Shown: positions 6,220 through 13,363, counted from the stretch's first letter. The stretch is DNA of 14,742 bases from Pelagibius sp041565695 (GCA_041565695.1 JBFGUI010000083.1:1-14742), one strand, 5' to 3'. Made by a program: numbers and translations. The notes: generated by a model not told the origin, from the sequence alone.

Positions 6220-7800
6220 ATGAAATCCAAGACAGCCTTTCTGGCAGCAGTTCTGCTGGCCGGCACGAGCAGCATCGCCAGCGCGGAAACGCTGCGCTGG
6301 GCTCGCGCTGGCGACAGCCTGACGCTCGACCCCCATGCCCAGAATGAGGGTCCAACCTCGGCGCTGGCCCACCAGATCATGGAGCCGCTGGTCATCCGCG
6401 ATATGACCGGCCAGATCGTCCCAGCCCTGGCCACCGAATGGGGCCCGAGCGAAGAAGACCCTAATGTTTGGTTCTTCAAGCTGCGCGAAGGCGTGAAGTT
6501 CCATGACGGCGCCGAGTTCGACAGCGAGGATGCGGTCTTCTCCTTCAACCGCGCCATGTCCCCGGATAGCGACTATAAGGAACTGCTGGCCTCGGTGAAA
6601 GAAGTCCGCGCCAAGGGCAAGTACGGCTTCGAGATCGTCACCGACGGCCCCAACCCGATTATGCCGTCTAACCTGACCAACCTCTTCATCATCGACAAGG
6701 GCTGGGCCGAGGCCAACAACGCCGTGAAAGTCCAGGACTTCGAGGGTGGCGAGGATACCTATGCCGCGCGCAACGCCAACGGCACTGGGCCCTACAAGCT
6801 GGTCAGCCGCGAGCCGGACGCCAAGACCGTGCTCAGCATCAACGAGAATTACTGGGGCAAAGACGAGTTCCCGATGGAGGTGACGGAGATCATCTACACC
6901 CCCATCCAGAATGCTGCGACCCGCGTCGCCGCGCTGCTTTCCGGCGAGGTCGACTTCATCCAGGACGTTCCGGTGCAGGATCTCGGCCGGGTCTCCTCGA
7001 CCGCCGGTCTCAAGGTCATCACCGCACCGCAGAACCGAGTCATCTTTTTCGGCATGAACCAGGGTGACGCCGACCTCAAGGCTGACAACGTCGAGGGCAA
7101 GAACCCCTTCGCCGATAAGCGGGTGCGCCAGGCCGTGAACATGGCCATCAACCGCGACGCCATTAAGCAGGTGGTGATGCGCGGCCAGTCGATCCCGGCC
7201 GGCGTAGCCATGCCGCCCTTCGTCAACGGTTGGACAGAAGAACTTGACAAGGTCCCGGCGAACGACGTCGCCAAGGCCAAGGCCCTGATGGCCGAAGCCG
7301 GCTACGCCGACGGCTTCTCGATACGGCTCGACTGCCCGAACGACCGCTACATTAACGACGAGGCGATCTGCCAGGCCGCCGTGGGCATGCTGGCCCAGAT
7401 CGGCATCGACGTGCGGCTCGATGCCAAGCCCAAGGCGCAGCACTTTCCGTTGATCAACAAGCTGGAGACGGACTTCTACATGCTGGGTTGGGGCGTCCCG
7501 ACCTATGACTCGGAGTACATCTTCAACTTCCTGGCCCACACCAAGGGCGAAAAATACGGGTCTTGGAACGGCACCCGCTACTCCAACCCGGAACTGGACA
7601 AGAGCATCGAGCGGCTCGCCTCCGAGACCAATCTCGACGAGCGCAACCTGATGATCGCCGACATCTGGAGTAAGGTGCAGGAGGACGTACTCTACATTCC
7701 GATCCACCACCAGGTTCTGAACTGGGGCATGGCGGACAAGGTGCAGACCGTCGTCGCGCCTGACGACACAGCCAAGTTCAAGTATTTCACGTTCAAGTAA
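6220..7800 (+). CDS. Peptide/dipeptide ABC transporter substrate-binding protein (SBP family 5)
   Basis: This is the periplasmic receptor of the importer encoded downstream, delivering peptides or similar ligands to the permease pair. The 526-residue protein starts with a Sec signal peptide: MKSK, a hydrophobic core to about residue 15, and a likely cleavage after ASA at residue 22. No lipobox Cys is present, so it should be soluble in the periplasm. The family 5 signature is clear: WFFKLREGVKFHDGAEFDSE and AVFSFNRAMSP from about residue 84, then NGTGPYKLV, KRVRQAVNMAINRDAI and DFYMLGWGVPTYDSEYIF. Two Cys flank DRYINDEAI and could form a disulfide. The ligand cannot be read from sequence; dipeptides are the default guess, and other small ligands are possible for this family. 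The start is set by the ribosome binding site and signal peptide. Confidence 0.9.
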   Translation: MKSKTAFLAAVLLAGTSSIASAETLRWARAGDSLTLDPHAQNEGPTSALAHQIMEPLVIRDMTGQIVPALATEWGPSEEDPNVWFFKLREGVKFHDGAEFDSEDAVFSFNRAMSPDSDYKELLASVKEVRAKGKYGFEIVTDGPNPIMPSNLTNLFIIDKGWAEANNAVKVQDFEGGEDTYAARNANGTGPYKLVSREPDAKTVLSINENYWGKDEFPMEVTEIIYTPIQNAATRVAALLSGEVDFIQDVPVQDLGRVSSTAGLKVITAPQNRVIFFGMNQGDADLKADNVEGKNPFADKRVRQAVNMAINRDAIKQVVMRGQSIPAGVAMPPFVNGWTEELDKVPANDVAKAKALMAEAGYADGFSIRLDCPNDRYINDEAICQAAVGMLAQIGIDVRLDAKPKAQHFPLINKLETDFYMLGWGVPTYDSEYIFNFLAHTKGEKYGSWNGTRYSNPELDKSIERLASETNLDERNLMIADIWSKVQEDVLYIPIHHQVLNWGMADKVQTVVAPDDTAKFKYFTFK

Positions 7801-7810
7801 CCACCGTGAC

Positions 7811-7836
7811 GGCGGGAGGCCAGCCGGCCTCCCGCC
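7811..7836 (+). promoter_or_regulatory. Strong intercistronic hairpin after the binding-protein gene
   Basis: GGCGGGAGGCC (7811-7821) pairs perfectly with GGCCTCCCGCC (7826-7836) around the 4-base loop agcc. No U-tract follows, so full termination is unlikely. Such hairpins after a binding-protein gene are known in importer operons to protect the upstream mRNA and lower permease expression, as between malE and malF. That role is inferred here. Confidence 0.7.
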
Positions 7837-7839
7837 ACT

Positions 7840-7886
7840 CGGCCGGCGATACTCGAGCCTGTACTTCTCTTGAACTGAGCCGGCCG
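7840..7886 (+). repeat. Second inverted repeat spanning the leader of the first permease gene
   Basis: CGGCCGGC (7840-7847) and GCCGGCCG (7879-7886) form an 8-bp perfect inverted repeat with a 31-base loop, ending ten bases before the permease ATG at 7897. No clear Shine-Dalgarno sequence is present there. The structure may therefore influence initiation, or simply reflect GC-rich sequence. Confidence 0.4.
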
Positions 7887-7896
7887 GACAGCCGCC

Positions 7897-8880
7897 ATGC
7901 TCGCTTTCACAATCCGCCGCGTATTCCAGTCCTTCGTCGTCCTGCTGGTCGTCGGACTCGTCGCCTTTTCCATGTTTCGCTTTGTCGGAGACCCGGTCGA
8001 GAACATGCTGGGCCAGGAGCGGACCGATGCCGACATCGAACGCCTGCGCAGCAAACTCGGTCTCGACCAGCCCTTCCCCATCCAGTACCTGAGATTTCTC
8101 GAGGGCGCGGTCCAGGGCGAGTTCGGCGTCAGCTACCGACAGGGTCGGCCGGTTGCCGAGATCATCGCCGAACGCCTGCCTGCGACTCTGGAATTGGCCG
8201 CCGTCTCTGCCATCATGGCCATTGCATTCGGCTTGGCCCTGGGCGTCTTCACAGCCATTCGAAGGGACGGTTGGGCCGCGCACACCATCATGACCCTCTC
8301 ACTGATCGGCGTGTCGCTGCCGACTTTCCTTATCGGCATCCTGCTGATCTATCTCTTTGCAGTGGAGCTCAACGTCTTGCCGAGTTTCGGCCGCGGAGAA
8401 GTCGTTCAACTCGGCTGGTGGCGCACCGGCTTTCTGACCGAGTCCGGCCTTAAGGCGCTAATCCTGCCATCTATCACTCTTGGCCTCTATCAGATGACCC
8501 TGATCATGCGTCTGGTGCGTTCGGAGATGCTGGAGGTGCTGCGTCAGGACTATATCCGCTTCGCCCGCGCCCGCGGCCTGCGTGAGAAATCTGTACTGTT
8601 CCGCCATGCTCTCAAGAACACCCTCGTGCCAGTGATCACGGTAACCGGCCTTCAGCTCGGCTCGATCATCGCCTTTGCCATCATCACCGAGACAGTCTTC
8701 CAGTGGCCCGGTGTCGGCCTGCTGTTCATCAACGCCATCCAGTTCGTCGACATCCCTGTCATGGCGGCCTACCTGATGCTGATCTCAGTGATGTTCGTCG
8801 GCATCAATCTGATCGTCGATATCCTCTACTTCGTCATCGATCCCCGCCTGCGTGGCGACCGCATGACTGCGGAGGCCTGA
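7897..8880 (+). CDS. ABC transporter permease, DppB/OppB type
   Basis: This is the first of two inner-membrane permease subunits of the peptide importer. The 327-residue protein begins MLAFTIRRVFQSFVVLLVVG, a typical N-terminus of this family with the first membrane segment at about 10-28. A periplasmic loop follows (about 33-98, with LGLDQPFPIQYLRFL). Further hydrophobic segments lie near 99-121, 132-156, 186-206, 246-268 and 288-312. The cytoplasmic EAA loop, which contacts an ATPase, is DYIRFARARGLREKSVLFRH at about 218-237. It ends DPRLRGDR, as family members do. The ATG has no obvious Shine-Dalgarno sequence and sits just after two hairpins, consistent with lower expression than the binding protein. 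The next gene starts within four bases of its stop. Confidence 0.93.
   Translation: MLAFTIRRVFQSFVVLLVVGLVAFSMFRFVGDPVENMLGQERTDADIERLRSKLGLDQPFPIQYLRFLEGAVQGEFGVSYRQGRPVAEIIAERLPATLELAAVSAIMAIAFGLALGVFTAIRRDGWAAHTIMTLSLIGVSLPTFLIGILLIYLFAVELNVLPSFGRGEVVQLGWWRTGFLTESGLKALILPSITLGLYQMTLIMRLVRSEMLEVLRQDYIRFARARGLREKSVLFRHALKNTLVPVITVTGLQLGSIIAFAIITETVFQWPGVGLLFINAIQFVDIPVMAAYLMLISVMFVGINLIVDILYFVIDPRLRGDRMTAEA
8871..8875 (+). promoter_or_regulatory. Ribosome binding site of the second permease gene
   Basis: GGAGG lies eight bases before ATG at 8884 and five before GTG at 8881. Spacing favours the ATG, so I use 8884 as the start; the alternative adds one residue. Confidence 0.7.
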
Positions 8881-8883
8881 GTG

Positions 8884-9798
8884 ATGAGTGCACTGGCGCT
8901 GGCTTGGCAGTCTGATTTTATGTGGTCTTTCCGCCGATCGCCGGTGGCTGTGGCATCATTCATCGTCGTGCTGATCCTGGTTTTCGGAGCAGTCTTCGCC
9001 CCCCTGGTCGCGCCGCATAACCCCTTCAATCCGGCGTCGCTGAACCTGATGAACGGCTTTTCCAAGCCGATGCAGCCCAACACCTTCACGGGAGAGGTCT
9101 TCTGGCTCGGCACCGATGACCAGGGGCGCGACGTCTTCTCGACCATTCTTTACGGCATGCGCGTGTCGCTCTTCGTCGGGTTCTGCGCCGTTATCTTTGC
9201 CATGGTTCTGGGCGTCACCCTGGGTCTGATCGCCGGCTATTCAGGCGGTATGACCGGAACGATCATCATGCGCGTCGCCGACGTGCAGCTGACTTTCCCG
9301 GCGATTCTGGTCGCCATGCTGATCTTCGGTATCGCCAAGGGCTTCACGCCAGTGGAGATGCGCGACCAGATGGCGATCTGGGTACTGATCCTGGCGATTG
9401 GCCTGTCGGACTGGGTGCAGTTTGCGCGTGTCGTCCGCGGCGCCACACTGGTGGAGAAAAAAAAGGAATACGTGCAGGCCGCGCACCTGAGCGGGCGCAA
9501 GGCGCTCGGCATCATGCTGCGTCACATTCTGCCTAATGTCGTCGGGCCGGTGCTGGTGATCGCTACCATCAGCCTGGCGCTGGCCATAATCGCCGAGGCC
9601 ACACTTTCGTTCCTCGGCGTCGGGGCGCCGCCGACACAGCCCTCGCTCGGCACCCTGATCCGCATCGGCCAAGGCTTCCTGTTTTCTGGCGAGTGGTGGA
9701 TCCTGTTCTTTCCGGCTGTCACACTCCTGGTGCTGGCACTTTCAGTCAACCTGCTCGGCGACTGGTTGCGCGATGTCCTCAACCCGAGGCTCCGCTGA
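8884..9798 (+). CDS. ABC transporter permease, DppC/OppC type
   Basis: This is the second permease subunit, pairing with the preceding gene product to form the membrane channel. The 304-residue protein has a first membrane segment at about 21-43, then the family motif WLGTDDQGRDVFS (about 74-86). Further segments lie near 95-118, 137-153, 163-182, 221-245 and 272-295. The EAA loop is EYVQAAHLSGRKALGIMLRH at about 195-214, and the C-terminus DWLRDVLNPRLR is typical. Codons 192-194 form a run of eight A residues in the EAA region (see separate entry). The stop overlaps the next start by one base (TGATG), suggesting coupled translation with the ATPase genes. Confidence 0.93.
   Translation: MSALALAWQSDFMWSFRRSPVAVASFIVVLILVFGAVFAPLVAPHNPFNPASLNLMNGFSKPMQPNTFTGEVFWLGTDDQGRDVFSTILYGMRVSLFVGFCAVIFAMVLGVTLGLIAGYSGGMTGTIIMRVADVQLTFPAILVAMLIFGIAKGFTPVEMRDQMAIWVLILAIGLSDWVQFARVVRGATLVEKKKEYVQAAHLSGRKALGIMLRHILPNVVGPVLVIATISLALAIIAEATLSFLGVGAPPTQPSLGTLIRIGQGFLFSGEWWILFFPAVTLLVLALSVNLLGDWLRDVLNPRLR
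9457..9465 (+). other. A8 run containing a dnaX-phase slippery heptamer
   Basis: Eight A bases (9457-9464) followed by G encode Lys-Lys-Lys in the second permease. The last seven bases read A AAA AAG in exactly the phase of the E. coli dnaX frameshift site. A slip to -1 would end at a TAA soon after, within the EAA loop. A 5-bp stem (GAGCG 9489-9493 with CGCTC 9503-9507) lies 23 bases downstream, farther than usual for a stimulator. Frameshifting is speculative. Confidence 0.3.
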
Positions 9799-10772
9799 TG
9801 GCCGAGATCGTCCTCAGCATCCGCAACCTGGTGGTCGAAATTCCGACCCGCTGGGCGGTGCTGCGCGCGGTTGACCGCGTCAGCTTCGACATTCGTGCCG
9901 GAGAGATCCTCGGCGTGGTCGGCGAGAGCGGTGCCGGCAAGTCGATGACGGGCAACGCCATCATTGGACTGCTCGACCAGCCGGCACATATAGCCGGCGG
10001 CGAGATCTGGCTCAATGGGACGCGAATCGACCGGTTGCGCAAGGAGGCCATGCGCCGGATTCGCGGCAAGCAGATCGGCATGGTGTTTCAGGACCCGCTG
10101 ACGTCGCTCAACCCGCTGCTGCCGATCGGCGACCAGTTGACTGAAACCATGCTGGAGCACCTCCCCATTTCGCGCCGCGAGGCGGAGGGTCGCGCCATCG
10201 CTGCCTTGGAGGAGGTCGGCATTCCCGCCGCGGCGGCGCGCATCGACAGCTATCCCCACGAATTCTCCGGCGGCATGCGCCAAAGGGTGGTGATCGCCCT
10301 CGCCCTCTGCGCCGAACCCTCCCTGGTGATTGCTGACGAACCGACCACCGCGCTCGACGTCTCCGTGCAGGCCCAGATCATCGCTCTCCTGAAACAGCTC
10401 TGCCGCCAACGCGGCACAGCGATCATGCTTGTCACCCACGATATGGGGGTGATTGCCGAGGCGGCCGACCGTGTCGCCGTCATGTATGCCGGCCGGCTCG
10501 CCGAACTGGGGCCGGTACGTGACGTTCTGACCCGGCCGGCACACCCTTACACCAAGGGGCTCATGGCCTCGACGCCGCTCGCTTCGCGGGGGATGGCGCG
10601 CCTCAACCAGATCCCCGGCGCTATGCCGCCATTGGTGAACCTGCCACCGGGCTGCGCCTTTCACCCGCGCTGTCCGCAGGCTCAGAACGTCTGCCGCCAG
10701 GCGCCCGATCCCACGCTCGATGGCTGCGGCGGGCGTGCCGCCTGCTGGTTCGCGACCGAGGAAGTGGTATGA
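9798..10772 (+). CDS. ABC transporter ATP-binding protein, DppD/OppD type
   Basis: This is the first of two cytoplasmic ATPases that drive the peptide importer. The 324-residue protein has Walker A GESGAGKS at 42-49, Q-loop Gln98 in VFQDP, the ABC signature SGGMRQR at 157-163, Walker B LVIADEP at 176-182 and the switch His214 in VTHDM. The C-terminal oligopeptide-transporter domain follows from about 250 (HPYTKGL). It carries four Cys spaced C-X5-C-X6-C-X16-C (286, 292, 299, 316), a pattern shown in related DppD proteins to hold a 4Fe-4S cluster. The ATG overlaps the previous stop by one base, and the stop overlaps the next start by four. An upstream in-frame start at 9693 would lie inside the permease gene and is not needed. 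Confidence 0.95.
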   Translation: MAEIVLSIRNLVVEIPTRWAVLRAVDRVSFDIRAGEILGVVGESGAGKSMTGNAIIGLLDQPAHIAGGEIWLNGTRIDRLRKEAMRRIRGKQIGMVFQDPLTSLNPLLPIGDQLTETMLEHLPISRREAEGRAIAALEEVGIPAAAARIDSYPHEFSGGMRQRVVIALALCAEPSLVIADEPTTALDVSVQAQIIALLKQLCRQRGTAIMLVTHDMGVIAEAADRVAVMYAGRLAELGPVRDVLTRPAHPYTKGLMASTPLASRGMARLNQIPGAMPPLVNLPPGCAFHPRCPQAQNVCRQAPDPTLDGCGGRAACWFATEEVV

Positions 10773-11734
10773 GCGCGCTGGTTTCCGTCAAGAACCTGTC
10801 GCGTGTTTTCGACGTCTCCAAACCATGGCTCAACCGCCTGCTGGAGCGCAGGCCCAAGGCATTCCTTAAGGCCGTTTCCAGCGTCAGCTTCGACATCGAG
10901 GAAGGCAGCGTTTACGCCCTGGTCGGCGAGAGCGGATCGGGCAAATCGACCATCGGCAAGATCGTGGTACGGCTGCTCGTCCCTTCTGACGGCATGGTGG
11001 AGATCGAAGGCGTCGATCTTTTTCGCGAGCCCGACCACAAGCGGCTCGAGAAGATCCGCACCGATATCCAGATGGTCTTCCAAGACCCCTACGCCAGCCT
11101 CAATCCGCGCTGGCGGGTCCGCGATATCATCGCAGAACCAGTAACGGCCCGAGGCCGAGAGGCGGAAGGCCTGGCCGAACGGCTGCTCGAGCAGGTCGGT
11201 CTCTCGGCCGGCGATGCAAAGAAGTACCCGCACGAATTTTCCGGTGGTCAGCGTCAGCGCATCTGTATCGCCCGAGCACTGGCCTCCGAACCGAAGCTCA
11301 TCGTCTGCGATGAGCCAACCTCGGCACTTGACGTCTCGGTCCAGGCCCAGGTGCTCAACCTGATGAGCGACCTGAAGGAAAAATTCGGCTTGACCTATCT
11401 CTTTATCAGCCATGATCTCACGGTGGTGGAGCATATGGCCGACCGGATCGGCGTGCTTTATCTCGGTCGCCTGGTCGAAGAAGCGCCCCGTGACGAGCTC
11501 TTCGAGCGCCCCCGACACCCTTATACGCAGATGCTTTTCGAGGCGGCGCCCAAGCTGGACGGCTTTGGCAGGGAGGTCGCTCCGCCGAAGGGCGAGATCC
11601 CGGATCCGATCAATCCGCCGTCCGGTTGTGCCTATCACCCTCGCTGCCCTTTCGCCATCGCACGCTGCGCGCAGGAGCGACCGGAAATGCGCCAGCTGGG
11701 CGCCGGCCGCGTCGCCTGTCATCTGGCCGAATGA
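10769..11734 (+). CDS. ABC transporter ATP-binding protein, DppF/OppF type
   Basis: This is the second ATPase of the importer, forming a heterodimer with the preceding product. The 321-residue protein has the OppF-type insertion near residues 16-33 (KPWLNRLLERRPKAF). It has Walker A GESGSGKS at 53-60, Q-loop Gln105, signature SGGQRQR at 158-164, Walker B LIVCDEP at 177-183 and His215 in FISHDL. The C-terminal domain again has C-X5-C-X6-C-X16-C (287, 293, 300, 317) within SGCAYHPRCPFAIARC. The start overlaps the preceding stop by ATGA. Its own stop overlaps the first possible nadD start by ATGA, an unexpected coupling of transport to NAD synthesis. This is the last gene of the importer block. 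Confidence 0.95.
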   Translation: MSALVSVKNLSRVFDVSKPWLNRLLERRPKAFLKAVSSVSFDIEEGSVYALVGESGSGKSTIGKIVVRLLVPSDGMVEIEGVDLFREPDHKRLEKIRTDIQMVFQDPYASLNPRWRVRDIIAEPVTARGREAEGLAERLLEQVGLSAGDAKKYPHEFSGGQRQRICIARALASEPKLIVCDEPTSALDVSVQAQVLNLMSDLKEKFGLTYLFISHDLTVVEHMADRIGVLYLGRLVEEAPRDELFERPRHPYTQMLFEAAPKLDGFGREVAPPKGEIPDPINPPSGCAYHPRCPFAIARCAQERPEMRQLGAGRVACHLAE

Positions 11735-12408
11735 TCGAGGCAAATCCGCATATGCCGCTCCTCACCCCGGCCGCGCTGGGGGCCGAGCTGGGCGGCTGCC
11801 TGCCACCGGCGGGGGCGCGCATCGGCCTCTTCGGCGGCTCCTTCAACCCGGCCCATGCGGGGCACCGGGAGATCTCCCGCGAGGCCCTGATCCGTCTCGG
11901 CCTCGGCCGCGTGTGGTGGCTGGTGTCGCCGCAGAACCCGCTGAAGTCGAGCGCCGAGATGGCTCCGCTCGACCGCCGTCTGGCCGCCGCCCGGGCCGTT
12001 GCCGACGACCCGCGCATCCTGGTCACAGGGCTGGAGACCCGCCTCGGCAGCGCCTACACCGCCGACACCCTGGTCGCCCTGACGCGGCTGCTGCCGCGGG
12101 TGCGCTTCGTCTGGCTGATGGGCGCAGATAACTTGATTCAAGTTCATCAATGGCAGGACTGGCAAGAAATCTTTAACACCCTTCCCGTTGCGGTTTTTGA
12201 CCGCCCCTCCTATTCTTTAAGGGCGTTGTCCAGCAAGGCAGCGCAAGCTTTTGCCCGGTACCGCCTGCATGAGAGGTCGGCGCGGCGCCTGGCGGAAGTC
12301 AGGCCGCCGGCGTGGGTGTTCATTCATTGCCGACTGAACCGCCAGTCAGCGACCGCAATCCGGGCCCGCGAGCCGTTGCAGGGAAACCAGGCGAGCGACC
12401 AGCCCTAG
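11731..12408 (+). CDS. nadD: Nicotinate-nucleotide adenylyltransferase
   Basis: NadD joins nicotinate mononucleotide and ATP to make deamido-NAD in NAD synthesis. The 225-residue protein has the nucleotidyltransferase motif IGLFGGSFNPAHAGH (31-45), then WWLVSPQNPLK (62-72), FVWLMGADNL (126-135) and the C-terminal SATAIR (206-211), equivalent to the family's SSTAIR. Two starts are possible. ATG at 11731 overlaps the dppF-type stop. ATG at 11752 has GAGG (11737-11740) eleven bases upstream and gives a shorter leader. I list the longer form and cannot decide between them. Bases about 12121-12240 drop to about 43-55% GC from 77% just before, with codons such as TTA (12217) that are rare around it, yet the encoded residues remain NadD-like. 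Confidence 0.93.
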   Translation: MIEANPHMPLLTPAALGAELGGCLPPAGARIGLFGGSFNPAHAGHREISREALIRLGLGRVWWLVSPQNPLKSSAEMAPLDRRLAAARAVADDPRILVTGLETRLGSAYTADTLVALTRLLPRVRFVWLMGADNLIQVHQWQDWQEIFNTLPVAVFDRPSYSLRALSSKAAQAFARYRLHERSARRLAEVRPPAWVFIHCRLNRQSATAIRAREPLQGNQASDQP

Positions 12409-12420
12409 CCAGCAACTGAC

Positions 12421-12425
12421 AGGAG
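12421..12425 (+). promoter_or_regulatory. Shine-Dalgarno-like AGGAG upstream of rsfS
   Basis: AGGAG lies 12 bases after the nadD stop. The frame of rsfS is already open here but offers only ATA (12436) and CTG (12439) at suitable distance, plus an AAGG (12430-12433) five bases before the CTG. It suggests that rsfS starts upstream of its first canonical start codon at 12511. Confidence 0.5.
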
Positions 12426-12510
12426 ATCTAAGGTCATACTGCAGGAGACCAAGGCCCCCAGGGCCGACCAGCAGGACGCCCTCGCCCACAGCCGGCACCT
12501 GCTTTCCGTA

Positions 12511-12852
12511 GTGCAGTCGTCACTCGAAGACGACAAGGCGGACGACATCGTCGTCATCGAACTCGCCGACAAATCCAGCATCGCAGATTTCATGGTCATC
12601 GCCTCCGGCCGCTCGGCGCGGCAGGTCGGCGCCATGGCCGACCATCTGCGTGAGAAGCTCAAGGCCGAAGGCCTCCACGGCGTCGCCGCGGAGGGCCTGG
12701 AGCGCTGCGACTGGGTGCTGATCGACGGCGGTGACGTCATCATCCACCTGTTCCGGCCGGAAGTGCGCACGTTCTACAACCTGGAAAAGATGTGGGGCGT
12801 GAACCTGGTCCCGGCGGGCGGGGAAGCGGAGCTCGACGCCACCGCCAACTGA
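12511..12852 (+). CDS. rsfS: Ribosomal silencing factor RsfS (Iojap family)
   Basis: RsfS binds L14 on the 50S subunit and blocks subunit joining when nutrients are scarce. The frame encodes the Iojap domain: DDKADDIVVIELADKSSIAD, MVIASGRSARQVGAMADHL, then GLERCDWVLIDGGDVIIHLF and YNLEKMWGV. From GTG at 12511 the product has 113 residues. However, the family's N-terminal helix appears to be encoded upstream of this GTG, in the same open frame (HSRHLLSVVQSSLEDDKADD), and an AGGAG at 12421-12425 precedes it. No ATG, GTG or TTG is available there, so the true start may be ATA at 12436 or CTG at 12439. I give the canonical start as the conservative boundary. It follows nadD and precedes rlmH, the usual order. 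Confidence 0.92.
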   Translation: MQSSLEDDKADDIVVIELADKSSIADFMVIASGRSARQVGAMADHLREKLKAEGLHGVAAEGLERCDWVLIDGGDVIIHLFRPEVRTFYNLEKMWGVNLVPAGGEAELDATAN

Positions 12853-12904
12853 CGGCCCGCCCCCGGCGCGGTTTCGGCGCGGGCGGTGATGCGCGGGTGA
12901 AGGT

Positions 12905-13363
12905 ATGCGAATTACGCTGGCGGCTGTCGGCCGGATGAAGGCCGGCGCCACGCAGGAGCTTTGTGAGCTCTACGCCGCGCGACTGCGCTGGCGCATCACC
13001 CTGAAGGAAGTCGAGGAACGCCGGCCGCTGCCGCCGGAGGCCCTGAAGCAGCAGGAGGGCGAGCTGCTGCTGGCCGCCCTGCCGCGCGGCGCCCGGATCA
13101 TCGCCCTGGACGAGCGCGGCAAGACCATGAGCAGCCGCGACTTTGCCGAACTGCTCGGCCGCTGGCAGGACGAAGGTGTGCAGGACCTGGCCTTCCTCGT
13201 CGGCGGCGCCGACGGCCTCTCGAAGGCGGCGCGCCAGGCGGCCGACGTGATTCTCTCCTTGGGTCGCATGACCTGGCCCCATATGTTGGTACGCGGCCTG
13301 CTGGCCGAGCAGCTGTTCCGCGCCGAGAGCATTCTTTCCGGCCACCCCTATCACCGGGATTGA
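12905..13363 (+). CDS. rlmH: 23S rRNA (pseudouridine-1915 N3)-methyltransferase RlmH
   Basis: RlmH is a small SPOUT-class enzyme that methylates pseudouridine 1915 of 23S rRNA in the assembled 70S ribosome, using S-adenosylmethionine. The 152-residue protein is of normal length. It begins MRITLAAVGRMKAG, has LDERGK at 68-73 and the SAM-binding knot motif FLVGGADG at 97-104. It ends SILSGHPYHRD, the conserved C-terminus. One difference is SLGRMTWPHMLVRGLLAEQL, where the family usually has Ser-Pro or similar before Thr; it is probably a neutral variant. The ATG has AAGG only one base away, so initiation may rely on coupling or the GGG upstream. The 52-base gap after rsfS contains a GCCCGC/GCGGGC inverted repeat (12855-12860, 12879-12884). 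Confidence 0.96.
   Translation: MRITLAAVGRMKAGATQELCELYAARLRWRITLKEVEERRPLPPEALKQQEGELLLAALPRGARIIALDERGKTMSSRDFAELLGRWQDEGVQDLAFLVGGADGLSKAARQAADVILSLGRMTWPHMLVRGLLAEQLFRAESILSGHPYHRD

Noticed and set aside
5851..8283. 810-codon open frame on the - strand, antisense to the binding-protein gene and through the spacer
   Set aside because: It runs opposite a clear family 5 binding protein, its translation shows no recognisable domain, and long antisense frames are common opposite GC-rich genes. Its continuation through the spacer is unusual but has no gene-like evidence.
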